DNA of 33,367 nt from Gemmatimonas phototrophica. GTDB taxonomy: Bacteria; Latescibacterota; UBA2968; UBA8231. The notes beneath the pieces are model-generated. The model saw nothing but the letters and a program-made list of their open reading frames with translations. It did no database searches and was not told the DNA's origin. Shown here piece by piece: positions 1 through 9,051 of the stretch. The first letter of the stretch is position 1; every line of letters starts with the position of its first letter. The stretch lies in contig CAMAVQ010000030.1 in assembly GCA_945861755.1 (NCBI GenBank), positions 1-33,367 of the forward strand, written 5' to 3'. A program made the position numbers and the translations under genes.

Positions 1-1986
1 GGTTGCGGCTTCCGTTGACCTTCCCAATCCGCCAAAGAGGGTAACTCCCAGGGAGTAATAGGTGGGCAGATGGTCTGGCCGGCCCTGGAGGGAGGCCCGG
101 AAGGCTTCCAGGGCCTCTTCGTACCGGCCCTGCCGGTAGAGCGCCACGCCGTGTTGGTAGTGGTCCTCGGCGGTCCAGTGTTCCTCACCAGCGTAGGGGG
201 CTGCGGTGGCGGGGCCGGCAGGCGCTTGGGGGGAGCTTGGCTCAGGGGCAGAGGCTGCGGGGGCTGCGTACTGGGCCAGGGGTTCAGGGCGGCCCTCCTC
301 TACCACCAGATAAGCGCCCAATGGGGGCCGCTCCAGGACCTGGACCTGGCCCGAGGGCCAGCGGATCTCCGCCCGCTCTACCTGTTCTTGCTGCCCCAGG
401 CCAAAGAGCACGCGCCCGTCGTGCTGGGACTGGAACCCGTAGCCGCGCTTCACCTCTCGCACCTGCTTGCCCTGCCCAGCAAAAAGAGTCACCCGCGCGC
501 CGATGCCGTCCCGGTTGCTCGCTGTCCCCCGCAGTTCCAGGCCCAGCCAGTGGTGGCGGTTCCCGCCCTCGTTGCGCAATAGATTCGGCGCATCGTTGAG
601 GTTCACCACCAGCAGATCCACGTCGCCGTCGTTGTCGTAATCCCCAAAGGCCGTCGCCCGGCTCACCTTGGCCACCTCCAGTCCGGGTCCAGGGCTGGCC
701 CGGCGGAACACCCCGCCCTCGTTCCAGTAAAAGAGACTGGGCTGGGCGTACCGCAGCCCCGAGGCTTGGTCCTTCAACTGTGGGTACAGATGGCCATTGG
801 CGATGAAGAGGTCCAGCCAGCCGTCGTTGTCCGCGTCGAAAAAGGCGGTGCTCCAGCCCAGGTAGGGCCGGGGTTTGTCTCCCAGGCCCACGGCGGCGGT
901 GGCATCGGCAAAAGCGCCGTGGCCCTGGTTCTGATACAGGGTGTTCACATCGTCCGAGAAGTTGGTCACGAAGAGGTCCATGTCCCCGTCGTTGTCGTAG
1001 TCGCCGGCATCCACACCCATGCCGGCCTGGGATCGGCCCTCCTCGCTGTACGCCGCGCCGGCAAAGGCGGCCACCTCCTGCAAGCGCCAGTTCCCGTCGT
1101 TGCGAAAGAGCAGGTTGGGTTGCGAATCGTTGGCCACGTAGATATCCGGGTCGCCGTCGTTGTCGTAGTCGGTGAAGACCACCCCCAGTCCGGGGTAGCG
1201 GTACTGGTCGATGCCGGTGGCTGCACTCATATCGGCGAAGTGGCCGTTCCCCAGATTGCGGTAGAGTACGTCCGCTTGAGCGGTCATGCCGTGCGGCCCG
1301 CAGAAGGTCTCCAAACCTTTATATCCCCGGCACGGTTGGCCGGCGTTGGGTGGCGAGGCCGGGTCGAAGACGAGGTACTGGGTCACGTAGAGATCTAGAT
1401 GTCCATCCAGGTCCAGGTCGCCAAAGGCAGCGCTGGCGCCCCAGCCCTTGGCGCCCACCCCCGCCGCTGCGGTCACGTCAATGAACGTGCCATTACCCTC
1501 GTTGCGATAGAGCAGGTCGGGACCCCAGCCGGCCACAAAGAGGTCCACGTCGCCGTCGTTGTCGTAGTCGCCGGTGGCGCAGCCGGTGCCCCAGCCCGAG
1601 TGTCTCAGGCCGGCTGCATCGGTGACATCGCGGAACACCCGATTCCCGTCCGACCCCGGCACATTGTGGTAAAGGCGGTTGCCCGCTTGGGGGGGCGGGG
1701 CTTCCTGCCGGGTGCCGTTGACGAAAAACACGTCCAGGTACCCGTCGTGGTCGTAATCGAGAAAGGCGACCCCGCCGGTCATTGCCTCCAGGATATAGCG
1801 CTGGGCTGGGCTGCCTGATACCTGGACGAAATCGAGGCCGCTCTGGGCGGTCACGTCCACAAAGCGCAGGGATTTGGCGGCCAGGTCCTCTCCCGGCGCG
1901 GGCAGGGGCCTTTCCTCTGGCTGGGGAGAACACCCCAAGGCCCATCCCATCAGGATCAGCCCGGCTGAGAGATACCTTGACTTCAT
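1..1986 (-). CDS. FG-GAP/VCBS repeat lipoprotein with ASPIC/UnbV and TPR-like C-terminus (3' end outside window)
   Basis: The reading frame is open for all 662 codons from ATG at 1986 to base 1, so the C-terminus lies beyond the left edge. The N-terminus has a lipoprotein-type signal (Lys-Arg, hydrophobic stretch, then ALGC with the Cys near residue 19). Seven or so Asp-rich calcium-loop motifs of the type DYDNDGD(x)DL follow, at roughly residues 76, 140, 187, 271, 327, 382 and 449; this is the FG-GAP/VCBS beta-propeller signature. An ASPIC/UnbV domain follows at about 480-550 (NRDGIGARV, then RWPSGQVQ). After a Pro/Ala linker, residues about 590-662 look like tetratricopeptide repeats (YRQGRYEEALEAF, then LPTYYSLGV). 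It is probably a surface-anchored, calcium-dependent adhesion or scaffold protein; the ligand is unknown. It diverges from the PhyH gene across 88 bp. Confidence 0.9.
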   Translation of the reverse strand, partial: MKSRYLSAGLILMGWALGCSPQPEERPLPAPGEDLAAKSLRFVDVTAQSGLDFVQVSGSPAQRYILEAMTGGVAFLDYDHDGYLDVFFVNGTRQEAPPPQAGNRLYHNVPGSDGNRVFRDVTDAAGLRHSGWGTGCATGDYDNDGDVDLFVAGWGPDLLYRNEGNGTFIDVTAAAGVGAKGWGASAAFGDLDLDGHLDLYVTQYLVFDPASPPNAGQPCRGYKGLETFCGPHGMTAQADVLYRNLGNGHFADMSAATGIDQYRYPGLGVVFTDYDNDGDPDIYVANDSQPNLLFRNDGNWRLQEVAAFAGAAYSEEGRSQAGMGVDAGDYDNDGDMDLFVTNFSDDVNTLYQNQGHGAFADATAAVGLGDKPRPYLGWSTAFFDADNDGWLDLFIANGHLYPQLKDQASGLRYAQPSLFYWNEGGVFRRASPGPGLEVAKVSRATAFGDYDNDGDVDLLVVNLNDAPNLLRNEGGNRHHWLGLELRGTASNRDGIGARVTLFAGQGKQVREVKRGYGFQSQHDGRVLFGLGQQEQVERAEIRWPSGQVQVLERPPLGAYLVVEEGRPEPLAQYAAPAASAPEPSSPQAPAGPATAAPYAGEEHWTAEDHYQHGVALYRQGRYEEALEAFRASLQGRPDHLPTYYSLGVTLFGGLGRSTEAAT

Positions 1987-2074
1987 GGGGGAAATTGCTC
2001 GAGATTTTGGTTTGCCTGGAGGACAATTTGCGCCTTTGCAGGGCCAGGCACAACTTCGTAGCCGAGAGGCCCCC

Positions 2075-2878
2075 ATGAGCTATCGCGTCCTGAGCGCCCA
2101 GCAGATCGAGCAGTTTGAGGAAGACGGCTTCGTCATTGTCGAGAACCTCTTTTCCTCAGCGGAGATAGAGCGCATCCTGCGCATTGCCCGCGGGGACCGG
2201 CAACTGGCTGGTGAGACCAAGCTCAACCACAACTACGAGGGCCAGGGCCTGGACACCAAACTGGCGTACAGCCCCCACTTTGGCGACGATGCGTACAGCG
2301 CCGTGGGCCGCAGCCGACGCCTGGTCGAACCCATGGAGCAGTTGTTCGGGGAGGAGATGCGCCACTTCTACCACCTGGAAACCATGAAAGACCCCAATAC
2401 CGGCGGGTGGCAGTGGCACCAGGATTACGGCTACCACCACCGGGAGTTCCTCTATCCCGACTTTGTCAGCGTCATGGTGGCTCTCGATCCGGCCACGCGC
2501 GCCAACGGCTGCCTGCGGGTGGTCAAGGGCTCCAACCGCCTGGGCCGGCTGGACCACCAATCCTCCGGTTCCCAACTGGCCGCCGACCCCAAGCGCGTCG
2601 AGATCGCCCTGCAGCATCTGGAGGAGGTCCATGGCGTAATGGCCCCAGGATCGGCCCTCTACTTCCACGGCAACACCCTGCACGCCTCCGACCCCAACAC
2701 CAGTTCGCAGCCCCGCTGGGCCTTTATCTTTGCGTACGTGGCCGCCTCCAACTTCTATGTGCTGCCCCAGCTCCCCGACAGTCTGCGCGAGCCAGTGGAT
2801 AAATGCGACGACGCCAAGTTGGAGGAACTGACGCAGCGCCACTGGGAAAAGGTGCAGGCACAGGCGCAGGTGATCTAG
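2075..2878 (+). CDS. Phytanoyl-CoA dioxygenase (PhyH) family protein
   Basis: A 267-residue Fe(II)/2-oxoglutarate oxygenase of the PhyH family, the usual length. The iron-binding triad is visible as H115-Q-D117 (WHQDYGY) and H203 in LHASDPN, with R214 placed to bind 2-oxoglutarate. The start ATG at 2075 was chosen over an in-frame extension to 1874 because that extension overlaps the divergent lipoprotein gene; GAGAGG lies just upstream. The family hydroxylates very diverse substrates, and nothing here identifies the substrate. A second PhyH paralogue lies 2.7 kb downstream on the same strand. Confidence 0.9.
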   Translation: MSYRVLSAQQIEQFEEDGFVIVENLFSSAEIERILRIARGDRQLAGETKLNHNYEGQGLDTKLAYSPHFGDDAYSAVGRSRRLVEPMEQLFGEEMRHFYHLETMKDPNTGGWQWHQDYGYHHREFLYPDFVSVMVALDPATRANGCLRVVKGSNRLGRLDHQSSGSQLAADPKRVEIALQHLEEVHGVMAPGSALYFHGNTLHASDPNTSSQPRWAFIFAYVAASNFYVLPQLPDSLREPVDKCDDAKLEELTQRHWEKVQAQAQVI

Positions 2879-3009
2879 CCCCTGCGCTCGGGCATGCCGC
2901 CCTGCCAGCCTCCTCAGGTCAGTTTCCGCGCCATGCTGGGGACGGCGCGGCGGGCCTGGTTTTTCACCCGCGAAGAGTTGCTGAGGTATTAACCGATAGG
3001 GAGGCAGAC

Positions 3010-5526
3010 ATGCGCTTTGGGGCGAAGGGGCACATCCCGCAGCGGTTTTTGGCTTGCTGCCTTTCCCTGATAGGGACCGCTGGCTTTTCGCAGGGAGAAG
3101 AGTATCCGGCAGGCACCTCCCAACTCACCCAGACCGTGGACCTGCAACTCCAGCCGGTAGAGGTGGGCATACCGGATCAATTCAGCCAGATCCCCCCCCA
3201 TGTACTCAACCTGCCACCCGGGTTCTCGGTCAGTGTCTTTGCCGCCGAAGGGTTGAGGAATCCCCGCTTCCTGGCCTTTAGTCCCGAGGGGGTGTTACAT
3301 CTGTCCAACATGGGGGCCGATCAGATCCTGGCCCTGCCGGACCGGGACCAGGACGGGGTGGCCGACCAGGTCATCATTGCGGCCCGGGGTTTTGCCGAGG
3401 CCAACAATATGGCCTTCTACAATGGCTACATGTACGTGGGCGACACCCACCAGCTCTTGCGTTTCAGAGACACCGACGGCGACTTGGTCTACGAAGAGCG
3501 TCAGATGTTGGCCGAGTTGCCCTCGCCCGGACCCTGCTGCGAAAACGGCTGGCACACCACGCGCACCATCGCCATCGACCGGGTCCGCGAGAAGCTGTAC
3601 GTGGGCATCGGCGCGCCCTGCGATCTGTGCCGCTCCGAAAAGCCCTTTAATGCCGACACCCTGGAGCCGCTGCCTCCCAATCCCGAATGGGGGGCGATCC
3701 TGGAATTTAATTTAGACGGCACCGGCCGGCGCATCTTTGCCACCGGCATGCGCAATGTGGTGGGTTTGGACATCCACCCCCTTAGCAACGAGTTGTGGGG
3801 GGACCACAACGGCTACGATCTGGGCGGGCCGCACGCGCCGGCGGAGTGGATCGACATCATCCGCGAAAACGACTTCATGGGTTATCCCTTTGTACACGGG
3901 TACCAGGCGCCCATCGACTTCACCAGCTTTGATGCCTTCAACCTGGATCCCGAGCATTCGGCCGCGGTGCGCTCGCAGCGCCTCGACAAGGTGGAGAATC
4001 TCTATCTGAAGGTGGGGGTGCTGCCCCTGACTGGGGCGGACAGCCTGCGCATCGCCAGGCAAAAAAGGCCCGTGGCCCTGGTGCCGGCGCATCTGGCCCC
4101 CTTGGGCTTGTATTTCTACACCCGCGACCTCTTCCCGCCCCGCTTTCGCAACGCCGCCTTCGTCGCCCTGCACAACGGCAAGATCAAGGGCAGCCTGGCC
4201 GCGGTGCCCGGGCACAAGGTGGTGGCTTTGTTCAGCCAGCCCGACGGGTCCGGGGCGCGCCTCGGGGATTTCATCACTGGTTTCGTCACCGGCACAGAAT
4301 CCAGCGACGTGTGGGGGATGCCGGTGGGCATCGTCGCCGACAGTCTGGGCAATCTCTACGTGACCAGCAATGCCCGCAATTACATGGTGCTCAAGATCAG
4401 CCACAGTTTTGTCCACGGTGAGTGGCAGCACAATCTGCCAGACTCCATCACCGTGGGCACCACCCTCAAGGTGGAGGCCCTGGTGCGGCTCCTGCGCCTG
4501 GCGGCAGATGGCCAGGCGCCCAGGGTCACGGTGGACCTGAGCGATTTCGGCGGGCCGGCAGAGCAAGCGCTGGCGGCCCTGGGGGACAGCAGTTTTCGCC
4601 TGGAGACCACCTTGCCGGTGTCGGGGCAGACCGGGCTGCGGACCATTGCGGTGCGGGTCTCCCAGGACCCACTGCGCCCGGGCTACAGCGTGACGCTCAG
4701 CAAAACCATCACCGTGGTGCCGGCCGGCGACGTGCTGATCCTGGACGATGCCCTGGGGGCCGGCTGGCTGGCAACGGGGAAGGCGGGGGGCCAGGTCCCG
4801 GTCTTTGGCACCTCAGGACCGATATACCGCGGGAAAGGGGCAGGGGCCTTCCAGGTAAAGCCGGAGCGGTCGGTGGTCAACTGGGAGGTGGAGTTGCGCG
4901 CGGCCCAGCCGGTGCCCCCCTTTGGCTTCAGCGCCCTGCGCTTTGCCTTCCATCCCGGCGATTTGCAGGGCCCCCAGGTCAAGTCCCTGGTGATGAGCCT
5001 GGAAGGGCCCAAGCGAAAGGTGGCAGACCTGCAGCGGGGCAGCGAGGCCTTGCGCGTGGATCTGGAGCGGCGGGAATGGCAGTTGATTGAGATTCCCTTG
5101 GCAGACCTCAAAGCAGAGGACTGGATCGAAGCCATCCGTTTTTCCGGCAACCTGACGGGCACCTTCTATCTCGACGATCTGCGCCTGGTAGCGCCTCCGG
5201 GCCCTTCGGCCACGGCGGTGCTGGAGGAGGGCACCCAGGTGCTGCCGCCGGTCTTCTCCCTGGCACCGAACTATCCCAACCCTTTCAACAGCGAGACCAT
5301 GATTCGTTTTGCCCTGCCGGCCCCGGCCGAGGTGAAGCTGGCCGTCTACAGTCTGGCCGGGCAGCAGGTGGCGGTCCTGGCCGCGGGCAGCCGTGAGGCG
5401 GGTACCTACACCTTGCGCTGGGACGGCCGCGACGATCAGGGCCATGCCCTGGCCAGCGGCGTGTACCTCTACCGGCTGCAGGCAGGGGGGACCAGTGCGC
5501 TGCGCAAGTTGCTGCTGCTGAGGTGA
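3010..5526 (+). CDS. Secreted glucose/sorbosone-dehydrogenase-like beta-propeller with C-terminal FlgD-like sorting domain
   Basis: 838 residues from ATG at 3010, preceded by AGGGAGG at good spacing; an in-frame extension to 2803 overlaps the PhyH gene and was not used. A signal peptide is visible (basic start, hydrophobic stretch, TAGFSQ). Residues about 60-470 resemble the PQQ-dependent glucose/sorbosone dehydrogenase propeller (PGFSVSVFAAEGLRNPRFLAF; VVGLDIHP; ELWGDHNGYD; GLYFYTRDLFP). Residues about 580-735 look like a carbohydrate-binding or Ig-like beta-sandwich ending FYLDDLRLV. The last about 85 residues are a FlgD-Ig/type IX sorting domain (NYPNPFNSETMIRFALP; GVYLYRLQ; basic end). 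No CxxCH haem motif is present. It is probably an exported sugar or polyol oxidoreductase, but PQQ use and substrate are inferred from the fold only. Confidence 0.85.
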   Translation: MRFGAKGHIPQRFLACCLSLIGTAGFSQGEEYPAGTSQLTQTVDLQLQPVEVGIPDQFSQIPPHVLNLPPGFSVSVFAAEGLRNPRFLAFSPEGVLHLSNMGADQILALPDRDQDGVADQVIIAARGFAEANNMAFYNGYMYVGDTHQLLRFRDTDGDLVYEERQMLAELPSPGPCCENGWHTTRTIAIDRVREKLYVGIGAPCDLCRSEKPFNADTLEPLPPNPEWGAILEFNLDGTGRRIFATGMRNVVGLDIHPLSNELWGDHNGYDLGGPHAPAEWIDIIRENDFMGYPFVHGYQAPIDFTSFDAFNLDPEHSAAVRSQRLDKVENLYLKVGVLPLTGADSLRIARQKRPVALVPAHLAPLGLYFYTRDLFPPRFRNAAFVALHNGKIKGSLAAVPGHKVVALFSQPDGSGARLGDFITGFVTGTESSDVWGMPVGIVADSLGNLYVTSNARNYMVLKISHSFVHGEWQHNLPDSITVGTTLKVEALVRLLRLAADGQAPRVTVDLSDFGGPAEQALAALGDSSFRLETTLPVSGQTGLRTIAVRVSQDPLRPGYSVTLSKTITVVPAGDVLILDDALGAGWLATGKAGGQVPVFGTSGPIYRGKGAGAFQVKPERSVVNWEVELRAAQPVPPFGFSALRFAFHPGDLQGPQVKSLVMSLEGPKRKVADLQRGSEALRVDLERREWQLIEIPLADLKAEDWIEAIRFSGNLTGTFYLDDLRLVAPPGPSATAVLEEGTQVLPPVFSLAPNYPNPFNSETMIRFALPAPAEVKLAVYSLAGQQVAVLAAGSREAGTYTLRWDGRDDQGHALASGVYLYRLQAGGTSALRKLLLLR

Positions 5527-5613
5527 AGGGCGGGATCGCCCGGGTTTGCCGGGACAGTTGCTGAAAAAAGGCTCGGTGCCGTCTTTCTAGGTGTAAGTAC
5601 AAGGAGGTGGATG

Positions 5614-6393
5614 ATGAGCCGAGGCCCGGTACGACTGAGCGAGGAACAACTGGCCACCTACCACCGCGAGGGCTTCGCGGTGGTGGAGAACCTGATCCCC
5701 GCCGCCCAGGTCCGGGCCTTGGGCAAGCGCCTGCGCGAGTACACCCACGGTGGCCGGCCCGCCGACCAACTCAGGATTCAGGTGGAACCCCGGGTGCAGC
5801 GGGGGGAATTAGCGGTAGAGGCCTGGGGCGACGGGATCCGCAAGATCGACAATCTGGTGGAGGGGGACGACCTGTTCAACGGCCTGGGCCGCAACAAAAA
5901 CATCGTCGGCATCATCGCCCAGATCCTGGGCCCGGACGTGAAGATGTTCCGCAATTCTCTGCTGCTCAAACCTCCCCAGGTGGGCTCGCAGAAGGGCATG
6001 CACCAGGACTCCCCCTACTGGCCCATCCATCCCATGGCCCTGTGCTCGTGCTGGTTTCCCTTCGACGACGCCACGCCAGAAAATGGCTGCATGGGGGTGT
6101 TGCCCAGCGGTCATCTGCGCGGGCCGCTGCCCCACGAGCGGGTGCCCGACGATTTTGTGGTCGCTGAGGGTCAGTATTCCTTTGACGAGATGCGGCTGGT
6201 GCCGATGAAGGCGGGCAGTGGGCTCTTTTTCCACTCGCTGCTGCCCCACTACACCGCGCCCAACCATTCCGACCAGTGGCGGCGGGCCATCGCCCTGTCC
6301 TACATGTCCTCCCACTCCCGCTACACCGGCGAAGGCGAGGCACCCGAGTACTATCCTATCCAGGGCCGGACTTTTCCCGGTTGTGTGCGCTGA
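5614..6393 (+). CDS. Phytanoyl-CoA dioxygenase (PhyH) family protein, second paralogue
   Basis: 259 residues. Two adjacent ATG codons occur at 5611 and 5614. The ribosome-binding site AAGGAGG (5601-5607) leaves 3 nt before the first and 6 nt before the second, so 5614 is preferred. Counting from 5611, the iron site is H131-Q-D133 (GMHQDSPYWP) and H213 (LLPHYTAPN), with an Arg pair at 224-225 for 2-oxoglutarate. NGCMGVLPSGHL is the conserved strand before the distal His. It is only moderately like the other PhyH copy (2075-2878), so the two probably act on different substrates or successive steps. Downstream comes the PurF-like gene after 50 bp. Confidence 0.9.
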   Translation: MSRGPVRLSEEQLATYHREGFAVVENLIPAAQVRALGKRLREYTHGGRPADQLRIQVEPRVQRGELAVEAWGDGIRKIDNLVEGDDLFNGLGRNKNIVGIIAQILGPDVKMFRNSLLLKPPQVGSQKGMHQDSPYWPIHPMALCSCWFPFDDATPENGCMGVLPSGHLRGPLPHERVPDDFVVAEGQYSFDEMRLVPMKAGSGLFFHSLLPHYTAPNHSDQWRRAIALSYMSSHSRYTGEGEAPEYYPIQGRTFPGCVR

Positions 6394-6443
6394 GGTTCCT
6401 TTCATGCTGCCACCCACCCACCATCTGACCCAGAGGTAAACCG

Positions 6444-7928
6444 ATGGAACACCAGGTCCGCCACAACTGCGGATTCAGCGTTGCCCACACCTTACACGAT
6501 GCCCACCGGTTTATCCGTTCCCTGCAGCACCGGGGCCGGGAGGCGGCCGGCATCGCCGCGGTGGGCGACAACCGCATCGATGTGATCAAATGGGCTGGCG
6601 GGGTGGAGCGTTTCGACATCACCGATTTACACAAGATCCTGCCCAGCCCCAACTACCACACCTATATGGCCCACGTGCGCTACGCTACCCGGGGGCGCAA
6701 GGATCGCATCCTCGAAGACGCCCATCCCCACGTGGTGGGTGGCCGACCCGAGCACCGGGACAACCACATCATGATCTGGGATTGCGACATGGCCGCCGTA
6801 CACAACGGCCAGGTGGACCCCGAATATTACAAGGAGGTCCCGCTCGACCAGCTCAAGACCACCTGTGACACCGAGGCCCTCTTACACGTGTACCGGATGC
6901 ACGGGGAGTACAATTTCCTGCGCCGGATTCCGGGGGCCTACACCATGGCCATTGCCGACAAGCGCAAGCGCGACGTCATGGTGCTGCGGGACCGCACCGG
7001 CATCAAGCCGGGGGTGCTCAGCTGGAAGGACGGCAAGTACGGAGTGGCCTCCGAGGACATTGCCTATCGCAAGAACGGCGGCGACTATGTCGAGGACCTG
7101 GTGCCGGGGTCCATCTACCATCTCACCGCCGAGGGGAACTACACCAAGGAGACCCTTTTTGAGCCGCGGCTGGCCCACTGCTTCTTTGAGTGGAACTACA
7201 TCGCCGACGTAGACTCCATCCTCAACGCGGTGAGTGTGCGCCGCATCCGCGAGTCGCTGGGCGAGGTGCTGGCGGGGGAATTCAGGCCGGCCGACGCCGA
7301 TTTGGTGACCTTCCTGCCCCGCTGCCCGGAAGTGGCGGCCCGGGCCTACGCCAACAAAGCGCGCTTGCCCTTCATGCCGGTGTTCTACAAGATGCGGGGG
7401 GAGCGTTCTTTCCAGGGGACCACCGCCAGCGACCGCAAGCAGTCTATCGGCGAAAACCTCCACCTGCTGCCCGGAACCGAGCGGTCCCTGGAGGGCAAGA
7501 CGGTGGTGATGATCGACGACAGCATCGTGCGCGGCAACAACTCCAAGCGGGCGCGGGACCTGCTCTACAAGGAGGCCAAGGTCAAGAAGGCCTATCTGGT
7601 CAGCTACACTCCACCCATCGGCATTATCGGCAAAGACGGGGTCCCCCGCGGTTGCCACTTTGGGGTGGACATGCCTCCCGAGCCGCCGCCCGGCGACGAA
7701 TTCATCGCCCGGGGCCGCAGCGAGGAGGAGATCGGCCGCCAGATGGGTATGCCGGTGGCTTACATCTCGGTAGAGGGCATGCTGGAGGCGTACGGCAACT
7801 CGGGCATGCCGGAAAAAAACCTGTGTACCTACTGCATCGGCGGCCGGCACCCCTTTTCCGGTTGCGACGCGTACATCATGCCCAAGGTCGCCACGGTGCA
7901 GCTTTCACTCCTGGGCCGGGATCAGTAG
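6444..7928 (+). CDS. purF: Amidophosphoribosyltransferase (PurF) family protein, atypical
   Basis: 494 residues, normal PurF length. It has an N-terminal Ntn glutaminase domain and a C-terminal type I phosphoribosyltransferase domain, and would transfer ammonia from glutamine to PRPP (first step of purine synthesis). Visible marks are the putative nucleophile Cys9 after an eight-residue propeptide (HNCGFS), HRG at 29-31, oxyanion NG at 121-122 and the PRPP loop VVMIDDSIVRGNN at 354-366. Cys246, Cys404, Cys461 and Cys464 sit where Bacillus-type PurF binds its 4Fe-4S cluster. Oddities: the usual RYSTTG is RYATRG, and about 15 extra residues separate the DAHPHV segment from HNG. No other purine gene is nearby. 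Assignment to the family is firm; the canonical purine role is likely but less certain. Its stop codon overlaps the convergent hydrolase gene by 7 bp. Confidence 0.85.
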   Translation: MEHQVRHNCGFSVAHTLHDAHRFIRSLQHRGREAAGIAAVGDNRIDVIKWAGGVERFDITDLHKILPSPNYHTYMAHVRYATRGRKDRILEDAHPHVVGGRPEHRDNHIMIWDCDMAAVHNGQVDPEYYKEVPLDQLKTTCDTEALLHVYRMHGEYNFLRRIPGAYTMAIADKRKRDVMVLRDRTGIKPGVLSWKDGKYGVASEDIAYRKNGGDYVEDLVPGSIYHLTAEGNYTKETLFEPRLAHCFFEWNYIADVDSILNAVSVRRIRESLGEVLAGEFRPADADLVTFLPRCPEVAARAYANKARLPFMPVFYKMRGERSFQGTTASDRKQSIGENLHLLPGTERSLEGKTVVMIDDSIVRGNNSKRARDLLYKEAKVKKAYLVSYTPPIGIIGKDGVPRGCHFGVDMPPEPPPGDEFIARGRSEEEIGRQMGMPVAYISVEGMLEAYGNSGMPEKNLCTYCIGGRHPFSGCDAYIMPKVATVQLSLLGRDQ

Positions 7929-9019
7929 GCGAGGGCGGCGCTGAAGGCCGGGGCAGGCTGCCGCAGAGGGGCCAGGAAGCGCTGGGCCCGCTCCAGGCTT
8001 CCCGGCAGGGTCAGGGGGTGGTGGCCACCACCCTGATAGAGGTAGTACTCGAAATTGGGTGCGCCGCGCCCCAGGGCCTGCATGGCGTCGATCAGGCGCT
8101 GGGCCTGGCTCACTGGCACCACGGGGTCGGCGGTGCCGTGGTGTAGCTGTACCGCGGGTAAGCGGTCGGCAAAATACACCGGGGAGCGGCGGATCAACGC
8201 CAGCCGCGCCTCCGCAATCCCCAGGGTTCCGTCCTTCAGCGGCTGCAAGAGCGTCCGGTTCAGATAATCCAATCCGGGCAATTGCCGCGCCCTGCCCAGC
8301 AGCGCCTCCTCCGCGATCTCCTGCCCGAAAACATCCAGCAAATCCGTAGGCCCAAAAAAGTTCACCACCCTAGTGATACGCGCGTCCCGCACGGCCATCA
8401 GCAGGGCCACGGCACCGCCCCGGCTGATGCCCACGGCACCGAGGCGTGTCGGGTCCAAGGCCGGCTCGGCCGCCAGGGCCACGGCGATGAGGCCCAGGCC
8501 GTCGTCCACGTCGCCATCCCAGGGACGGGGTTCCCCTTCGGACATGAAAATCTGTTGGCCGTAACGGAGGGCCTCGGCGCGGAAGGTGGGCAGGGCATAG
8601 GCATACTGGCCGCGGGCTTGGCCCATGCCAAGGCTGATCAGCTGGAACTCCTCGATGCTGACTCCCTGGTCGCCCCCGTGGGCGTAGACGATCAAGGGCA
8701 GGCTGTTAGGGGTCGCACCCTGGGGGACGAGCAGGGCGCCATAGAGGCGCGAGCCGGCGACGGTATAGGCGAGGATACGCAGGGTGGCGTTCTTGGCGCC
8801 TAGAAACACGGTGGTGCTGAGTACTTCGGAATACACTGCGGAGGGGGCGGGGCCGGCCGCCCATTCGGCGCTGATGGCCGCCAGTTCTTCCTGGGTGGGT
8901 GGGGCGAAGAGGCGGTCGAAGTCCACCCCGGCGACCAGGCGGGCCGCGCCCTGGTCTGGGCCGGTGGACCGGTCGCCGCAGGCCCACAACAGGCACAGGG
9001 AGAGGAGCAGGACAGGCAT
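7922..9019 (-). CDS. Lipoprotein alpha/beta hydrolase (prolyl-oligopeptidase/dienelactone-hydrolase-like)
   Basis: 365 residues from ATG at 9019. The N-terminus is a short lipoprotein signal (LLLSLCLLWAC, lipid Cys14), so the enzyme is probably anchored outside the cytoplasmic membrane. The alpha/beta-hydrolase core shows YAHGG (oxyanion strand, about 112-116), the nucleophile Ser199 in GISRG, Asp298 in HHGTADPVVP and His333/334 in GGGHHP. This is the serine hydrolase triad of the S9/BAAT-like group; the substrate is unknown. The start is not firmly fixed because no clear ribosome-binding site is visible, and a longer frame to 9478 overlaps the permease gene. It starts 32 bp after that permease gene ends, so it is probably the last gene of the ABC operon. 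Confidence 0.85.
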   Translation of the reverse strand: MPVLLLSLCLLWACGDRSTGPDQGAARLVAGVDFDRLFAPPTQEELAAISAEWAAGPAPSAVYSEVLSTTVFLGAKNATLRILAYTVAGSRLYGALLVPQGATPNSLPLIVYAHGGDQGVSIEEFQLISLGMGQARGQYAYALPTFRAEALRYGQQIFMSEGEPRPWDGDVDDGLGLIAVALAAEPALDPTRLGAVGISRGGAVALLMAVRDARITRVVNFFGPTDLLDVFGQEIAEEALLGRARQLPGLDYLNRTLLQPLKDGTLGIAEARLALIRRSPVYFADRLPAVQLHHGTADPVVPVSQAQRLIDAMQALGRGAPNFEYYLYQGGGHHPLTLPGSLERAQRFLAPLRQPAPAFSAALAY

Positions 9020-9051
9020 GAGCGAGAAAATAAAGGCGCGAGGGCGGTGGT

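Noticed and set aside
766..1398. Plus-strand frame of 210 codons rich in Val
   Set aside because: It is the antisense of the Asp-rich calcium-loop repeats of the minus-strand lipoprotein; the repetitive GTCGTTGTCGTAGTC sequence causes it.
2156..2842. Minus-strand frame of 228 codons
   Set aside because: Antisense of the first PhyH gene, which has an intact catalytic triad.
5527..5560. Possible terminator after the propeller gene
   Set aside because: GGGCG/CGCCC and CCCGG/CCGGG stems are present but compete with one another and no T-run follows.
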